A stretch of 64,000 bases of DNA from Marthasterias glacialis. Its lineage: Eukaryota > Echinodermata > Asteroidea > Forcipulatida > Asteriidae. Every line of letters begins with the position of its first letter. The stretch's first letter is position 1. The stretch lies in the NCBI GenBank assembly GCA_911728455.2, contig OU452236.1, positions 13,255,838 to 13,319,837 on the forward strand, given 5' to 3'. Shown here piece after piece: positions 48,704 to 61,400 of this stretch. The position numbers were made by a program, and so were the translations under genes. The notes under the pieces are model-generated. The model was given only the letters and a program-made list of their open reading frames with translations, searched no databases and had not been told where the DNA came from.

Positions 48704-51700
48704 CTTCGTGTACAAAAGTGCCATTAGACAGGCGTTTGAAGCGCATTCGGAGCAGCCCCGCTCCCTGGTGATTTCAAGGCGGAAGATGGCCCTGAGTGGC
48801 CGAGAAAACCAGATTTTCAGATGCAGGACTATGGCAGCTAACTGCAGGTACAAGAAATTTTTCTCTAGCCCCATTATTTCTGGAGTTATTGGCCGTGGCG
48901 CTGCCCACTTCTTTTTTCGGCGTGTTTTTTTTTTTTGCTGGCTTCGGTCCACCACACATGTAGGGGCCTTGCCTATTGTTGACGTACACACAGCATGGCC
49001 GTATGCACTGGACATCCTCGGGGTGTCCTCTCCCTGCGGTCCCTGGCATCCTCCCTGTTTATCCCACATCCTCAAGACCGGCATTTTCGGAAAGCTCTTG
49101 AGCAGGGCTTTCCAACAGTGTCAAACTTGTCAGTTTCCCGCCAATACTTTGGAAGATAGAGCCGTTGCTAAGTCTTGTTTTCACTCTGTTACAGCTTCGT
49201 GTACAAAAGTGCCATTAGACAGGCGTTTGAAGCGCATTCGGAGCAGCCCCGCTCCCTGGTGATTTCAAGGCGGAAGATGGCCCTGGCTGGCCAAGAAAAC
49301 CAGATTTTCAGATGCAGGACTATGGCAGCTAACTGCATGTACAAGAAATTTCTCTCTAGCCCCATTATTTCTGGAGTTATTGGCCGTGGCGCTGCCCACT
49401 TCTTTTTTCGGCGTTTTTTTTAGCTGGCTTCGGTCCAGCACACACGTAGCGGCCTTGGCTATAGATGACGTACATACAGCATGGCCGTATGCACTGGACA
49501 TCCTCGGGGTGTCCTCTCTCCGCGGTCCCTGGCATCCTCCCTGTTTATCCCACATCCTCAAGACTGGCATTTTCGGAAAGCCCTTGAGCAGGGCTTTCCA
49601 ACAGTGTCAGACTTGTCAGTTTCCCGCCAATACTTTGGAAGATAGAGCCGTTGCTAGGTCTTGTTTTCACTCTGTTACAGCTTCGTGTACAAAAGTGCCA
49701 TTAGACAGGCGTTTGAAGCGCATTCGGAGGAGCCCCGCTCCCTGGTGATTTCAAGGCGGAAGATGGCCCTGGCTGGCCAAGAAAACCAGATTTTCAGATG
49801 CAGGACTATGGCAGCTAACTGCATGTACAAGAAATTTCTCTCTAGCCCCATTATTTCTGGAGTTATTGGCCGTGGCGCTGCCCACTTCTTTTTTCGGCGT
49901 TTTTTTTAGCTGGCTTCGGTCCAGCACACACGTAGCGGCCTTGGCTATAGATGACGTACATACAGCATGGCCGTATGCACTGGACATCCTCGGGGTGTCC
50001 TCTCTCCGCGGTCCCTGGCATCCTCCCTGTTTATCCCACATCCTCAAGACCGGCATTTTCGGAAAGCCCTTGAGCAGGGCTTTCCAACAGTGTCAGACTT
50101 GTCAGTTTCCCGCCAATACTTTGGAAAATAGAGCCGTTGCTAGGTCTTGTTTTCACTCTGTTACAGCTTCGTGTACAAAAGTGCCATTAGACAGGCGTTT
50201 GAAGCGCATTCGGAGCAGCCCCGCTCCCTGGTGATTTCAAGGCGGAAGATGGCCCTGGCTGGCCAAGAAAACTAGATTTTCAGATGCAGGACTATGGCAG
50301 CTAACTGCATGTACAAGAAATTTCTCTCTAGCCCCATTATTTCTGGAGTTATTGGCCGTGGCGCTGCCCACTTCTTTTTTCGGCGTTTTTTTTAGCTGGC
50401 TTCGGTCCAGCACACACGTAGCGGCCTTGGCTATAGATGACGTACATACAGCATGGCCGTATGCACTGGACATCCTCGGGGTGTCCTCTCTCCGCGGTCC
50501 CTGGCATCCTCCCTGTTTATCCCGCATCCTCAAGACCGGCATTTTCGGAAAGCCCTTGAGCAGGGCTTTCCAACAGTGTCAGACTTGTCAGTTTCCCGCC
50601 AATACTTTGGGAGATAGAGCCGTTGCTAAGTCTTGTTTTCACTCTGTTACAGCTTCGTGTACAAAAGTGCCATTAGACAGGCGTTTGAAGCGCATTCGGA
50701 GCAGCCCCGCTCCCTGGTGATTTCAAGGCGGAAGATGGCCCTGAGTGGCCGAGAAAACCAGATTTTCAGATGCAGGACTATGGCAGCTAACTGCAGGTAC
50801 AAGAAATTTTTCTCTAGCCCCATTATTTCTGGAGTTATTGGCCGTGGCGCTGCCCACTTCTTTTTTCGGCGTGTTTTTTTTTTTTGCTGGCTTCGGTCCA
50901 GCACACATGTAGCGGCCTTGCCTATTGTTGACGTACACACAGCATGGCCGTATGCACTGGACATCCTCGGGGTGTCCTCTCCCTGCGGTCCCTGGCATCC
51001 TCCCTGTTTATCCCACATCCTCAAGACCGGCATTTTCGGAAAGCCCTTGAGCAGGGCTTTCCAACAGTGTCAGACTTGTCAGTTTCCCGCCAATACTTTG
51101 GGAGATAGAGCCGTTGCTAAGTCTTGTTTTCACTCTGTTACAGCTTCGTGTACAAAAGTGCCATTAGACAGGCGTTTGAAGCGCATTCGGAGCAGCCCCG
51201 CTCCCTGGTGATTTCAAGGCGGAAGATGGCCCTGAGTGGCCGAGAAAACCAGATTTTCAGATGCAGGACTATGGCAGCTAACTGCAGGTACAAGAAATTT
51301 TTCTCTAGCCCCATTATTTCTGGAGTTATTGGCCGTGGCGCTGCCCACTTCTTTTTTCGGCGTGTTTTTTTTTTTTGCTGGCTTCGGTCCACCACACATG
51401 TAGGGGCCTTGCCTATTGTTGACGTACACACAGCATGGCCGTATGCACTGGACATCCTCGGGGTGTCCTCTCCCTGCGGTCCCTGGCATCCTCCCTGTTT
51501 ATCCCACATCCTCAAGACTGGCATTTTCGGAAAGCCCTTGAGCAGGGCTTTCCAACAGTGTCAGACTTGTCAGTTTCCCGCCAATACTTTGGAAGATAGA
51601 GCCGTTGCTAGGTCTTGTTTTCACTCTGTTACAGCTTCGTGTACAAAAGTGCCATTAGACAGGCGTTTGAAGCGCATTCGGAGCAGCCCCGCTCCCTGGT

Positions 51701-54077
51701 GATTTCAAGGCGGAAGATGGCCCTGGCTGGCCAAGAAAACCAGATTTTCAGATGCAGGACTATGGCAGCTAACTGCATGTACAAGAAATTTCTCTCTAGC
51801 CCCATTATTTCTGGAGTTATTGGCCGTGGCGCTGCCCACTTCTTTTTTCGGCGTTTTTTTTAGCTGGCTTCGGTCCAGCACACACGTAGCGGCCTTGGCT
51901 ATAGATGACGTACATACAGCATGGCCGTATGCACTGGACATCCTCGGGGTGTCCTCTCTCCGCGTTCCCTGGCATCCTCCCTGTTTATCCCACATCCTCA
52001 AGACCGGCATTTTCGGAAAGCCCTTGAGCAGGGCTTTCCAACAGTGTCAGACTTGTCAGTTTCCCGCCAATACTTTGGGAGATAGAGCCGTTGCTAAGTC
52101 TTGTTTTCACTCTGTTACAGCTTCGTGTACAAAAGTGCCATTAGACAGGCGTTTGAAGCGCATTCGGAGCAGCCCCGCTCCCTGGTGATTTCAAGGCGGA
52201 AGATGGCCCTGAGTGGCCGAGAAAACCAGATTTTCAGATGCAGGACTATGGCAGCTAACTGCAGGTACAAGAAATTTTTCTCTAGCCCCATTATTTCTTG
52301 AGTTATTGGCCGTGGCGCTGCCCACTTCTTTTTTCGGCGTGTTTTTTTTTTTTGCTGGCTTCGGTCCACCACACATGTAGGGGCCTTGCCTATTGTTGAC
52401 GTACACACAGCATGGCCGTATGCACTGGACATCCTCGGGGTGTCCTCTCCCTGCGGTCCCTGGCATCCTCCCTGTTTATCCCACATCCTCAAGACTGGCA
52501 TTTTCGGAAAGCCCTTGAGCAGGGCTTTCCAACAGTGTCAGACTTGTCAGTTTCCCGCCAATACTTTGGGAGATAGAGCCGTTGCTAAGTCTTGTTTTCA
52601 CTCTGTTACAGCTTCGTGTACAAAAGTGCCATTAGACAGGCGTTTGAAGCGCATTCGGAGCAGCCCCGCTCCCTGGTGATTTCAAGGCGGAAGATGGCCC
52701 TGAGTGGCCGAGAAAACCAGATTTTCAGATGCAGGACTATGGCAGCTAACTGCAGGTACAAGAAATTTTTCTCTAGCCCCATTATTTCTGGAGTTATTGG
52801 CCGTGGCGCTGCCCACTTCTTTTTTCGGCGTGTTTTTTTTTTTTGCTGGCTTCGGTCCACCACACATGTAGGGGCCTTGCCTATTGTTGACGTACACACA
52901 GCATGGCCGTATGCACTGGACATCCTCGGGGTGTCCTCTCCCTGCGGTCCCTGGCATCCTCCCTGTTTATCCCACATCCTCAAGACCGGCATTTTCGGAA
53001 AGCCCTTGAGCAGGGCTTTCCAACAGTGTCAAACTTGTCAGTTTCCGGCCAATACTTTGGAAGATAGAGCCGTTGCTAAGTCTTGTTTTCACTCTGTTAC
53101 AGCTTCGTGTACAAAAGTGCCATTAGACAGGCGTTTGAAGCGCATTCGGAGCAGCCCCGCTCCCTGGTGATTTCAAGGCGGAAGATGGCCCTGAGTGGCC
53201 GAGAAAACCAGATTTTCAGATGCAGGACTATGGCAGCTAACTGCAGGTACAAGAAATTTTTCTCTAGCCCCATTATTTCTGGAGTTATTGGCCGTGGCGC
53301 TGCCCACTTCTTTTTTCGGCGTTTTTTTTAGCTGGCTTCGGTCCAGCACACACGTAGCGGCCTTGGCTATAGATGACGTACATACAGCATGGCCGTATGC
53401 ACTGGACATCCTCGGGGTGTCCTCTCTCCGCGGTCCCTGGCATCCTCCCTGTTTATCCCGCATCCTCAAGACCGGCATTTTCGGAAAGCCCTTGAGCAGG
53501 GCTTTCCAACAGTGTCAGACTTGTCAGTTTCCCGCCAATACTTTGGGAGATAGAGCCGTTGCTAAGTCTTGTTTTCACTCTGTTACAGCTTCGTGTACAA
53601 AAGTGCCATTAGACAGGCGTTTGAAGCGCATTCGGAGCAGCCCCGCTCCCTGGTGATTTCAAGGCGGAAGATGGCCCTGAGTGGCCGAGAAAACCAGATT
53701 TTCAGATGCAGGACTATGGCAGCTAACTGCAGGTACAAGAAATTTTTCTCTAGCCCCATTATTTCTGGAGTTATTGGCCGTGGCGCTGCCCACTTCTTTT
53801 TCGGCGTGTTTTTTTTTTTGCTGGCTTCGGTCCAGCACACATGTAGGGGCCTTGCCTATTGTTGACGTACACACAGCATGGCCGTATGCACTGGACATCC
53901 TCGGGGTGTCCTCTCTCCGCGGTCCCTGGCATCCTCCCTGTTTATCCCACATCCTCAAGACCGGCATTTTCGGAAAGCCCTTGAGCAGGGCTTTCCAACA
54001 GTGTCAAACTTGTCAGTTTCCCGCCAATACTTTGGAAGATAGAGCCGTTGCTAAGTCTTGTTTTTACTCTGTTACAG
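48704..54077 (+). repeat. Block rich in GAGTGGCCG modules
   Basis: Modules start at 48704, 49195, 49681, 50167, 50653, 51144, 51635, 52121, 52612, 53103 and 53589. Seven (48704, 50653, 51144, 52121, 52612, 53103, 53589) read CTGAGTGGCCGAG, changing Ala to Ser and Gln to Arg in the module frame; this change is confined to this block. Several are followed by GGTCCACCACAC, which breaks the TTCG hairpin stem. 48218 and 48704 match 50167 and 50653 at 1949 bp (four units). Confidence 0.87.
50167..50310 (+). other. Exon-like module with in-frame TAG
   Basis: AACCAG becomes AACTAG, with TAG at 50273-50275. It is private to this unit; its counterpart at 48218 is open, so the change postdates that 1949-bp duplication. 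The donor is CAT|GTAC. Confidence 0.8.
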
Positions 54078-56512
54078 CTTCGTGTACAAAAGTGCCATTA
54101 GACAGGCGTTTGAAGCGCATTCGGAGCAGCCCCGCTCCCTGGTGATTTCAAGGCGGAAGATGGCCCTGGCTGGCCAAGAAAACCAGATTTTCAGATGCAG
54201 GACTATGGCAGCTAACTGCAGGTACAAGAATTTTTTCTCTAGCCCCATTATTTCTTGAGTTAATGGCCGTGGCGCTGCCCACTTCTTTTTTCGGCGTGTT
54301 TTTTTTTTTTGCTGGCTTCGGTCCACCACACATGTAGGGCCCTTGCCTATTGTTGACGTACACACAGCATGGCCGTATGCACTGGACATCCTCGGGGTGT
54401 CCTCTCCCTGCGGTCCCTGGCATCCTCCCTGTTTATCCCACATCCTCAAGACCGGCATTTTCGGAAAGCCCTTGAGCAGGGCTTTCCAACAGTGTCAAAC
54501 TTGTCAGTTTCCCGCCAATACTTTGGGAGATAGAGCCGTTGCTAAGTCTTGTTTTCACTCTGTTACAGCTTCGTGTACAAAAGTGCCATTAGACAGGCGT
54601 TTGAAGCGCATTCGGAGCAGCCCCGCTCCCTGGTGATTTCAAGGCGGAAGATGGCCCTGGCTGGCCAAGAAAACCAGATTTTCAGATGCAGGACTATGGC
54701 AGCTAACTGCATGTACAAGAAATTTCTCTCTAGCCCCATTATTTCTGGAGTTATTGGCCGTGGCGCTGCCCACTTCTTTTTTCGGCGTTTTTTTTAGCTG
54801 GCTTCGGTCCAGCACACACGTAGCGGCCTTGGCTATAGATGACGTACATACAGCATGGCCGTATGCACTGGACATCCTCGGGGTGTCCTCTCTCCGCGGT
54901 CCCTGGCATCCTCCCTGTTTATCCCACATCCTCAAGACCGGCATTTTCGGAAAGCCCTTGAGCAGGGCTTTCCAACAGTGTCAGACTTGTCAGTTTCCCG
55001 CCAATACTTTGGAAGATAGAGCCGTTGCTAGGTCTTGTTTTCACTCTGTTACAGCTTCGTGTACAAAAGTGCCATTAGACAGGCGTTTGAAGCGCATTCG
55101 GAGGAGCCCCGCTCCCTTGTGATTTCAAGGCGGAAGATGGCCCTGGCTGGCCAAGAAAACCAGATTTGCAGATGCAGGACTATGGCAGCTAACTGCATGT
55201 ACAAGAAATTTCTCTCTAGCCCCATTATTTCTGGAGTTATTGGCCGTGGCGCTGACCACTTCTTTTTTCGGCGTTTTTTTTAGCTGGCTTCGGTCCAGCA
55301 CACACGTAGCGGCCTTGGCTATAGATGACGTACATACAGCATGGCCGTATGCACTGGACATCCTCGGGGTGTCCTCTCTCCGCGGTCCCTGGCATCCTCC
55401 CTGTTTATCCCGCATCCTCAAGACCGGCATTTTCGGAAAGCCCTTGAGCAGGGCTTTCTAACAGTGTCAGACTTGTCAGTTTCCCGCCAATACTTTGGGA
55501 GATAGAGCCGTTGCTAAGTCTTGTTTTCACTCTGTTACAGCTTCGTGTACAAAAGTGCCATTAGACAGGCGTTTGAAGCGCATTCGGAGCAGCCCCGCTC
55601 CCTGGTGATTTCAAGGCGGAAGATGGCCCTGGCTGGCCAAGAAAACCAGATTTTCAGATGCAGGACTATGGCAGCTAACTGCATGTACAAGAAATTTCTC
55701 TCTAGCCCCATTATTTCTGGAGTTATTGGCCGTGGCGCTGACCACTTCTTTTTTCGGCGTTTTTTTTAGCTGGCTTCGGTCCAGCACACACGTAGCGGCC
55801 TTGGCTATAGATGACGTACATACAGCATGGCCGTATGCACTGGACATCCTCGGGGTGTCCTCTCTCCGCGGTCCCTGGCATCCTCCCTGTTTATCCCGCA
55901 TCCTCAAGACCGGCATTTTCGGAAAGCCCTTGAGCAGGGCTTTCTAACAGTGTCAGACTTGTCAGTTTCCCGCCAATACTTTGGGAGATAGAGCCGTTGC
56001 TAAGTCTTGTTTTCACTCTGTTACAGCTTCGTGTACAAAAGTGCCATTAGACAGGCGTTTGAAGCGCATTCGGAGCAGCCCCGCTCCCTGGTGATTTCAA
56101 GGCGGAAGATGGCCCTGGCTGGCCAAGAAAACCAGATTTTCAGATGCAGGACTATGGCAGCTAACTGCATGTACAAGAAATTTCTCTCTAGCCCCATTAT
56201 TTCTGGAGTTATTGGCCGTGGCGCTGCCCACTTCTTTTTTCGGCGTTTTTTTTAGCTGGCTTCGGTCCAGCACACACGTAGCGGCCTTGGCTATAGATGA
56301 CGTACATACAGCATGGCCGTATGCACTGGACATCCTCGGGGTGTCCTCTCTCCGCGGTCCCTGGCATCCTCCCTGTTTATCCCACATCCTCAAGACCGGC
56401 ATTTTCGGAAAGCCCTTGAGCAGGGCTTTCCAACAGTGTCAGACTTGTCAGTTTCCCGCCAATACTTTGGAAGATAGAGCCGTTGCTAGGTCTTGTTTTC
56501 ACTCTGTTACAG

Positions 56513-56656
56513 CTTCGTGTACAAAAGTGCCATTAGACAGGCGTTTGAAGCGCATTCGGAGGAGCCCCGCTCCCTTGTGATTTCAAGGCGGAAGATGGCC
56601 CTGGCTGGCCAAGAAAACCAGATTTGCAGATGCAGGACTATGGCAGCTAACTGAAT
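56513..56656 (+). other. Exon-like module with terminal TGA
   Basis: AACTGC becomes AACTGA, with TGA at 56652-56654, two bases before the junction. The donor is AAT|GTAC. Confidence 0.8.
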
Positions 56657-57485
56657 GTACAAGAAATTTCTCTCTAGCCCCATTATTTCTGGAGTTATTG
56701 GCCGTGGCGCTGCCCACTTCTTTTTTCGGCGTTTTTTTTAGCTGGCTTCGGTCCAGCACACACGTAGCGGCCTTGGCTATAGATGACGTACATACAGCAT
56801 GGCCGTATGCACTGGACATCCTCGGGGTGTCCTCTCTCCGCGGTCCCTGGCATCCTCCCTGTTTATCCCGCATCCTCAAGACCGGCATTTTCGGAAAGCC
56901 CTTGAGCAGGGCTTTCTAACAGTGTCAGACTTGTCAGTTTCCCGCCAATACTTTGGGAGATAGAGCCGTTGCTAAGTCTTGTTTTCACTCTGTTACAGCT
57001 TCGTGTACAAAAGTGCCATTAGACAGGCGTTTGAAGCGCATTCGGAGCAGCCCCGCTCCCTGGTGATTTCAAGGCGGAAGATGGCCCTGGCTGGCCAAGA
57101 AAACCAGATTTTCAGATGCAGGACTATGGCAGCTAACTGCAGGTACAAGACATTTTTCTCTAGCCCCATCATTTCTGGAGTTATTGGCCGTGGCGCTGCC
57201 CACTTCTTTTTTCGGTGTTTTTTTTTTGCTGGCTTCGGTCCAGCACACATGTAGGGGCCTTGCCTATTGTTGACGTACACACAGCATGGCCGTATGCACT
57301 GGACATCCTCGGGGTGTCCTCTCTCCGCGGTCCCTGGCATCCTCCCTGTTTATCCCACATCCTCAAGACCGGCATTTTCGGAAAGCCCTTGAGCAGGGCT
57401 TTCCAACAGTGTCAGACTTGTCAGTTTCCCGCCAATACTTTGGAAGATAGAGCCGTTGCTAGGTCTTGTTTTCACTCTGTTACAG

Positions 57486-57629
57486 CTTCGTGTACAAAAG
57501 TGCCATTAGACAGGCGTTTGAAGCGCATTCGGAGGAGCCCCGCTCCCTTGTGATTTCAAGGCGGAAGATGGCCCTGGCTGGCCAAGAAAACCAGATTTGC
57601 AGATGCAGGACTATGGCAGCTAACTGAAT
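57486..57629 (+). other. Exon-like module with terminal TGA
   Basis: The same terminal TGA is at 57625-57627, in the second copy of the 973-bp two-unit duplication. Confidence 0.8.
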
Positions 57630-58458
57630 GTACAAGAAATTTCTCTCTAGCCCCATTATTTCTGGAGTTATTGGCCGTGGCGCTGCCCACTTCTTTTTTC
57701 GGCGTTTTTTTTAGCTGGCTTCGGTCCAGCACACACGTAGCGGCCTTGGCTATAGATGACGTACATACAGCATGGCCGTATGCACTGGACATCCTCGGGG
57801 TGTCCTCTCTCCGCGGTCCCTGGCATCCTCCCTGTTTATCCCGCATCCTCAAGACCGGCATTTTCGGAAAGCCCTTGAGCAGGGCTTTCTAACAGTGTCA
57901 GACTTGTCAGTTTCCCGCCAATACTTTGGGAGATAGAGCCGTTGCTAAGTCTTGTTTTCACTCTGTTACAGCTTCGTGTACAAAAGTGCCATTAGACAGG
58001 CGTTTGAAGCGCATTCGGAGCAGCCCCGCTCCCTGGTGATTTCAAGGCGGAAGATGGCCCTGGCTGGCCAAGAAAACCAGATTTTCAGATGCAGGACTAT
58101 GGCAGCTAACTGCAGGTACAAGACATTTTTCTCTAGCCCCATCATTTCTGGAGTTATTGGCCGTGGCGCTGCCCACTTCTTTTTTCGGTGTTTTTTTTTT
58201 GCTGGCTTCGGTCCAGCACACATGTAGGGGCCTTGCCTATTGTTGACGTACACACAGCATGGCCGTATGCACTGGACATCCTCGGGGTGTCCTCTCTCCG
58301 CGGTCCCTGGCATCCTCCCTGTTTATCCCACATCCTCAAGACCGGCATTTTCGGAAAGCCCTTGAGCAGGGCTTTCCAACAGTGTCAAACTTGTCAGTTT
58401 CCCGCCAATACTTTGGAAGATAGAGCCGTTGCTAAGTCTTGTTTTTACTCTGTTACAG

Positions 58459-61400
58459 CTTCGTGTACAAAAGTGCCATTAGACAGGCGTTTGAAGCGCA
58501 TTCGGAGCAGCCCCGCTCCCTGGTGATTTCAAGGCGGAAGATGGCCCTGGCTGGCCAAGAAAACCAGATTTTCAGATGCAGGACTATGGCAGCTAACTGC
58601 AGGTACAAGAATTTTTTCTCTAGCCCCATTATTTCTTGAGTTATTGGCCGTGGCGCTGCCCACTTCTTTTTTCGGCGTGTTTTTTTTTTTTGCTGGCTTC
58701 GGTCCACCACACATGTAGGGCCCTTGCCTATTGTTGACGTACACACAGCATGGCCGTATGCACTGGACATCCTCGGGGTGTCCTCTCCCTGCGGTCCCTG
58801 GCATCCTCCCTGTTTATCCCACATCCTCAAGACCGGCATTTTCGGAAAGCCCTTGAGCAGGGCTTTCCAACAGTGTCAAACTTGTCAGTTTCCCGCCAAT
58901 ACTTTGGGAGATAGAGCCGTTGCTAAGTCTTGTTTTCACTCTGTTACAGCTTCGTGTACAAAAGTGCCATTAGACAGGCGTTTGAAGCGCATTCGGAGCA
59001 GCCCCGCTCCCTGGTGATTTCAAGGCGGAAGATGGCCCTGGCTGGCCAAGAAAACCAGATTTTCAGATGCAGGACTATGGCAGCTAACTGCATGTACAAG
59101 AAATTTTTCTCTAGCCCCATTATTTCTGGAGTTATTGGCCGTGGCGCTGCCCACTTCTTTTTTCGGCGTGTTTTTTTTTTTGCTGGCTTCGGTCCAGCAC
59201 ACATGTAGGGCCCTTGCCTATTGTTGACGTACACACAGCATGGCCGTATGCACTGGACATCCTCGGGGTGTCCTCTCCCTGCGGTCCCTGGCATCCTCCC
59301 TGTTTATCCCACATCCTCAAGACCGGCATTTTCGGAAAGCCCTTGAGCAGGGCTTTCCAACAGTGTCAAACTTGTCAGTTTCCCGCCAATACTTTGGGAG
59401 ATAGAGCCGTTGCTAAGTCTTGTTTTCACTCTGTTACAGCTTCGTGTACAAAAGTGCCATTAGACAGGCGTTTGAAGCGCATTCGGAGCAGCCCCGCTCC
59501 CTGGTGATTTCAAGGCGGAAGATGGCCCTGGCTGGCCAAGAAAACCAGATTTTCAGATGCAGGACTATGGCAGCTAACTGCATGTACAAGAAATTTCTCT
59601 CTAGCCCCATTATTTCTGGAGTTATTGGCCGTGGCGCTGCCCACTTCTTTTTTCGGCGTTTTTTTTAGCTGGCTTCGGTCCAGCACACACGTAGCGGCCT
59701 GGGCTATAGATGACGTACATACAGCATGGCCGTATGCACTGGACATCCTCGGGGTGTCCTCTCTCCGCGGTCCCTGGCATCCTCCCTGTTTATCCCACAT
59801 CCTCAAGACCGGCATTTTCGGAAAGCCCTTGAGCAGGGCTTTCCAACAGTGTCAGACTTGTCAGTTTCCCGCCAATACTTTGGAAGATAGAGCCGTTGCT
59901 AGGTCTTGTTTTCACTCTGTTACAGCTTCGTGTACAAAAGTGCCATTAGACAGGCGTTTGAAGCGCATTCGGAGGAGCCCCGCTCCCTTGTGATTTCAAG
60001 GCGGAAGATGGCCCTGGCTGGCCAAGAAAACCAGATTTGCAGATGCAGGACTATGGCAGCTAACTGCATGTACAAGAAATTTCTCTCTAGCCCCATTATT
60101 TCTGGAGTTATTGGCCGTGGCGCTGCCCACTTCTTTTTTCGGCGTTTTTTTTAGCTGGCTTCGGTCCAGCACACACGTAGCGGCCTTGGCTATAGATGAC
60201 GTACATACAGCATGGCCGTATGCACTGGACATCCTCGGGGTGTCCTCTCTCCGCGGTCCCTGGCATCCTCCCTGTTTATCCCGCATCCTCAAGACCGGCA
60301 TTTTCGGAAAGCCCTTGAGCAGGGCTTTCTAACAGTGTCAGACTTGTCAGTTTCCCGCCAATACTTTGGGAGATAGAGCCGTTGCTAAGTCTTGTTTTCA
60401 CTCTGTTACAGCTTCGTGTACAAAAGTGCCATTAGACAGGCGTTTGAAGCGCATTCGGAGCAGCCCCGCTCCCTGGTGATTTCAAGGCGGAAGATGGCCC
60501 TGGCTGGCCAAGAAAACCAGATTTTCAGATGCAGGACTATGGCAGCTAACTGCAGGTACAAGACATTTTTCTCTAGCCCCATCATTTCTGGAGTTATTGG
60601 CCGTGGCGCTGCCCACTTCTTTTTTCGGTGTTTTTTTTTTGCTGGCTTCGGTCCAGCACACATGTAGGGGCCTTGCCTATTGTTGACGTACACACAGCAT
60701 GGCCGTATGCACTGGACATCCTCGGGGTGTCCTCTCTCCGCGGTCCCTGGCATCCTCCCTGTTTATCCCACATCCTCAAGACCGGCATTTTCGGAAAGCC
60801 CTTGAGCAGGGCTTTCCAACAGTGTCAAACTTGTCAGTTTCCCGCCAATACTTTGGAAGATAGAGCCGTTGCTAAGTCTTGTTTTTACTCTGTTACAGCT
60901 TCGTGTACAAAAGTGCCATTAGACAGGCGTTTGAAGCGCATTCGGAGCAGCCCCGCTCCCTGGTGATTTCAAGGCGGAAGATGGCCCTGGCTGGCCAAGA
61001 AAACCAGATTTTCAGATGCAGGACTATGGCAGCTAACTGCAGGTACAAGAATTTTTTCTCTAGCCCCATTATTTCTTGAGTTATTGGCCGTGGCGCTGCC
61101 CACTTCTTTTTTCGGCGTTTTTTTTAGCTGGCTTCGGTCCAGCACACACGTAGCGGCCTTGGCTATAGATGACGTACATACAGCATGGCCGTATGCACTG
61201 GACATCCTCGGGGTGTCCTCTCTCCGCGGTCCCTGGCATCCTCCCTGTTTATCCCGCATCCTCAAGACCGGCATTTTCGGAAAGCCCTTGAGCAGGGCTT
61301 TCCAACAGTGTCAGACTTGTCAGTTTCCCGCCAATACTTTGGGAGATAGAGCCGTTGCTAAGTCTTGTTTTCACTCTGTTACAGCTTCGTGTACAAAAGT

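Larger units (their letters stand above)
54078..58458 (+). repeat. Nine-unit block with a 973-bp two-unit tandem duplication
   Basis: Modules start at 54078, 54569, 55055, 55541, 56027, 56513, 56999, 57486 and 57972. 56513-57485 and 57486-58458 are consecutive 973-bp two-unit copies sharing a terminal TGA in the first module and AGACATTTTTC, CCCATCATT and TTCGGTG in the second. The units at 55055 and 55541 share CGCTGACCAC. 54078 and 54569 match 58459 and 58950 at 4381 bp (nine units). Confidence 0.86.
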
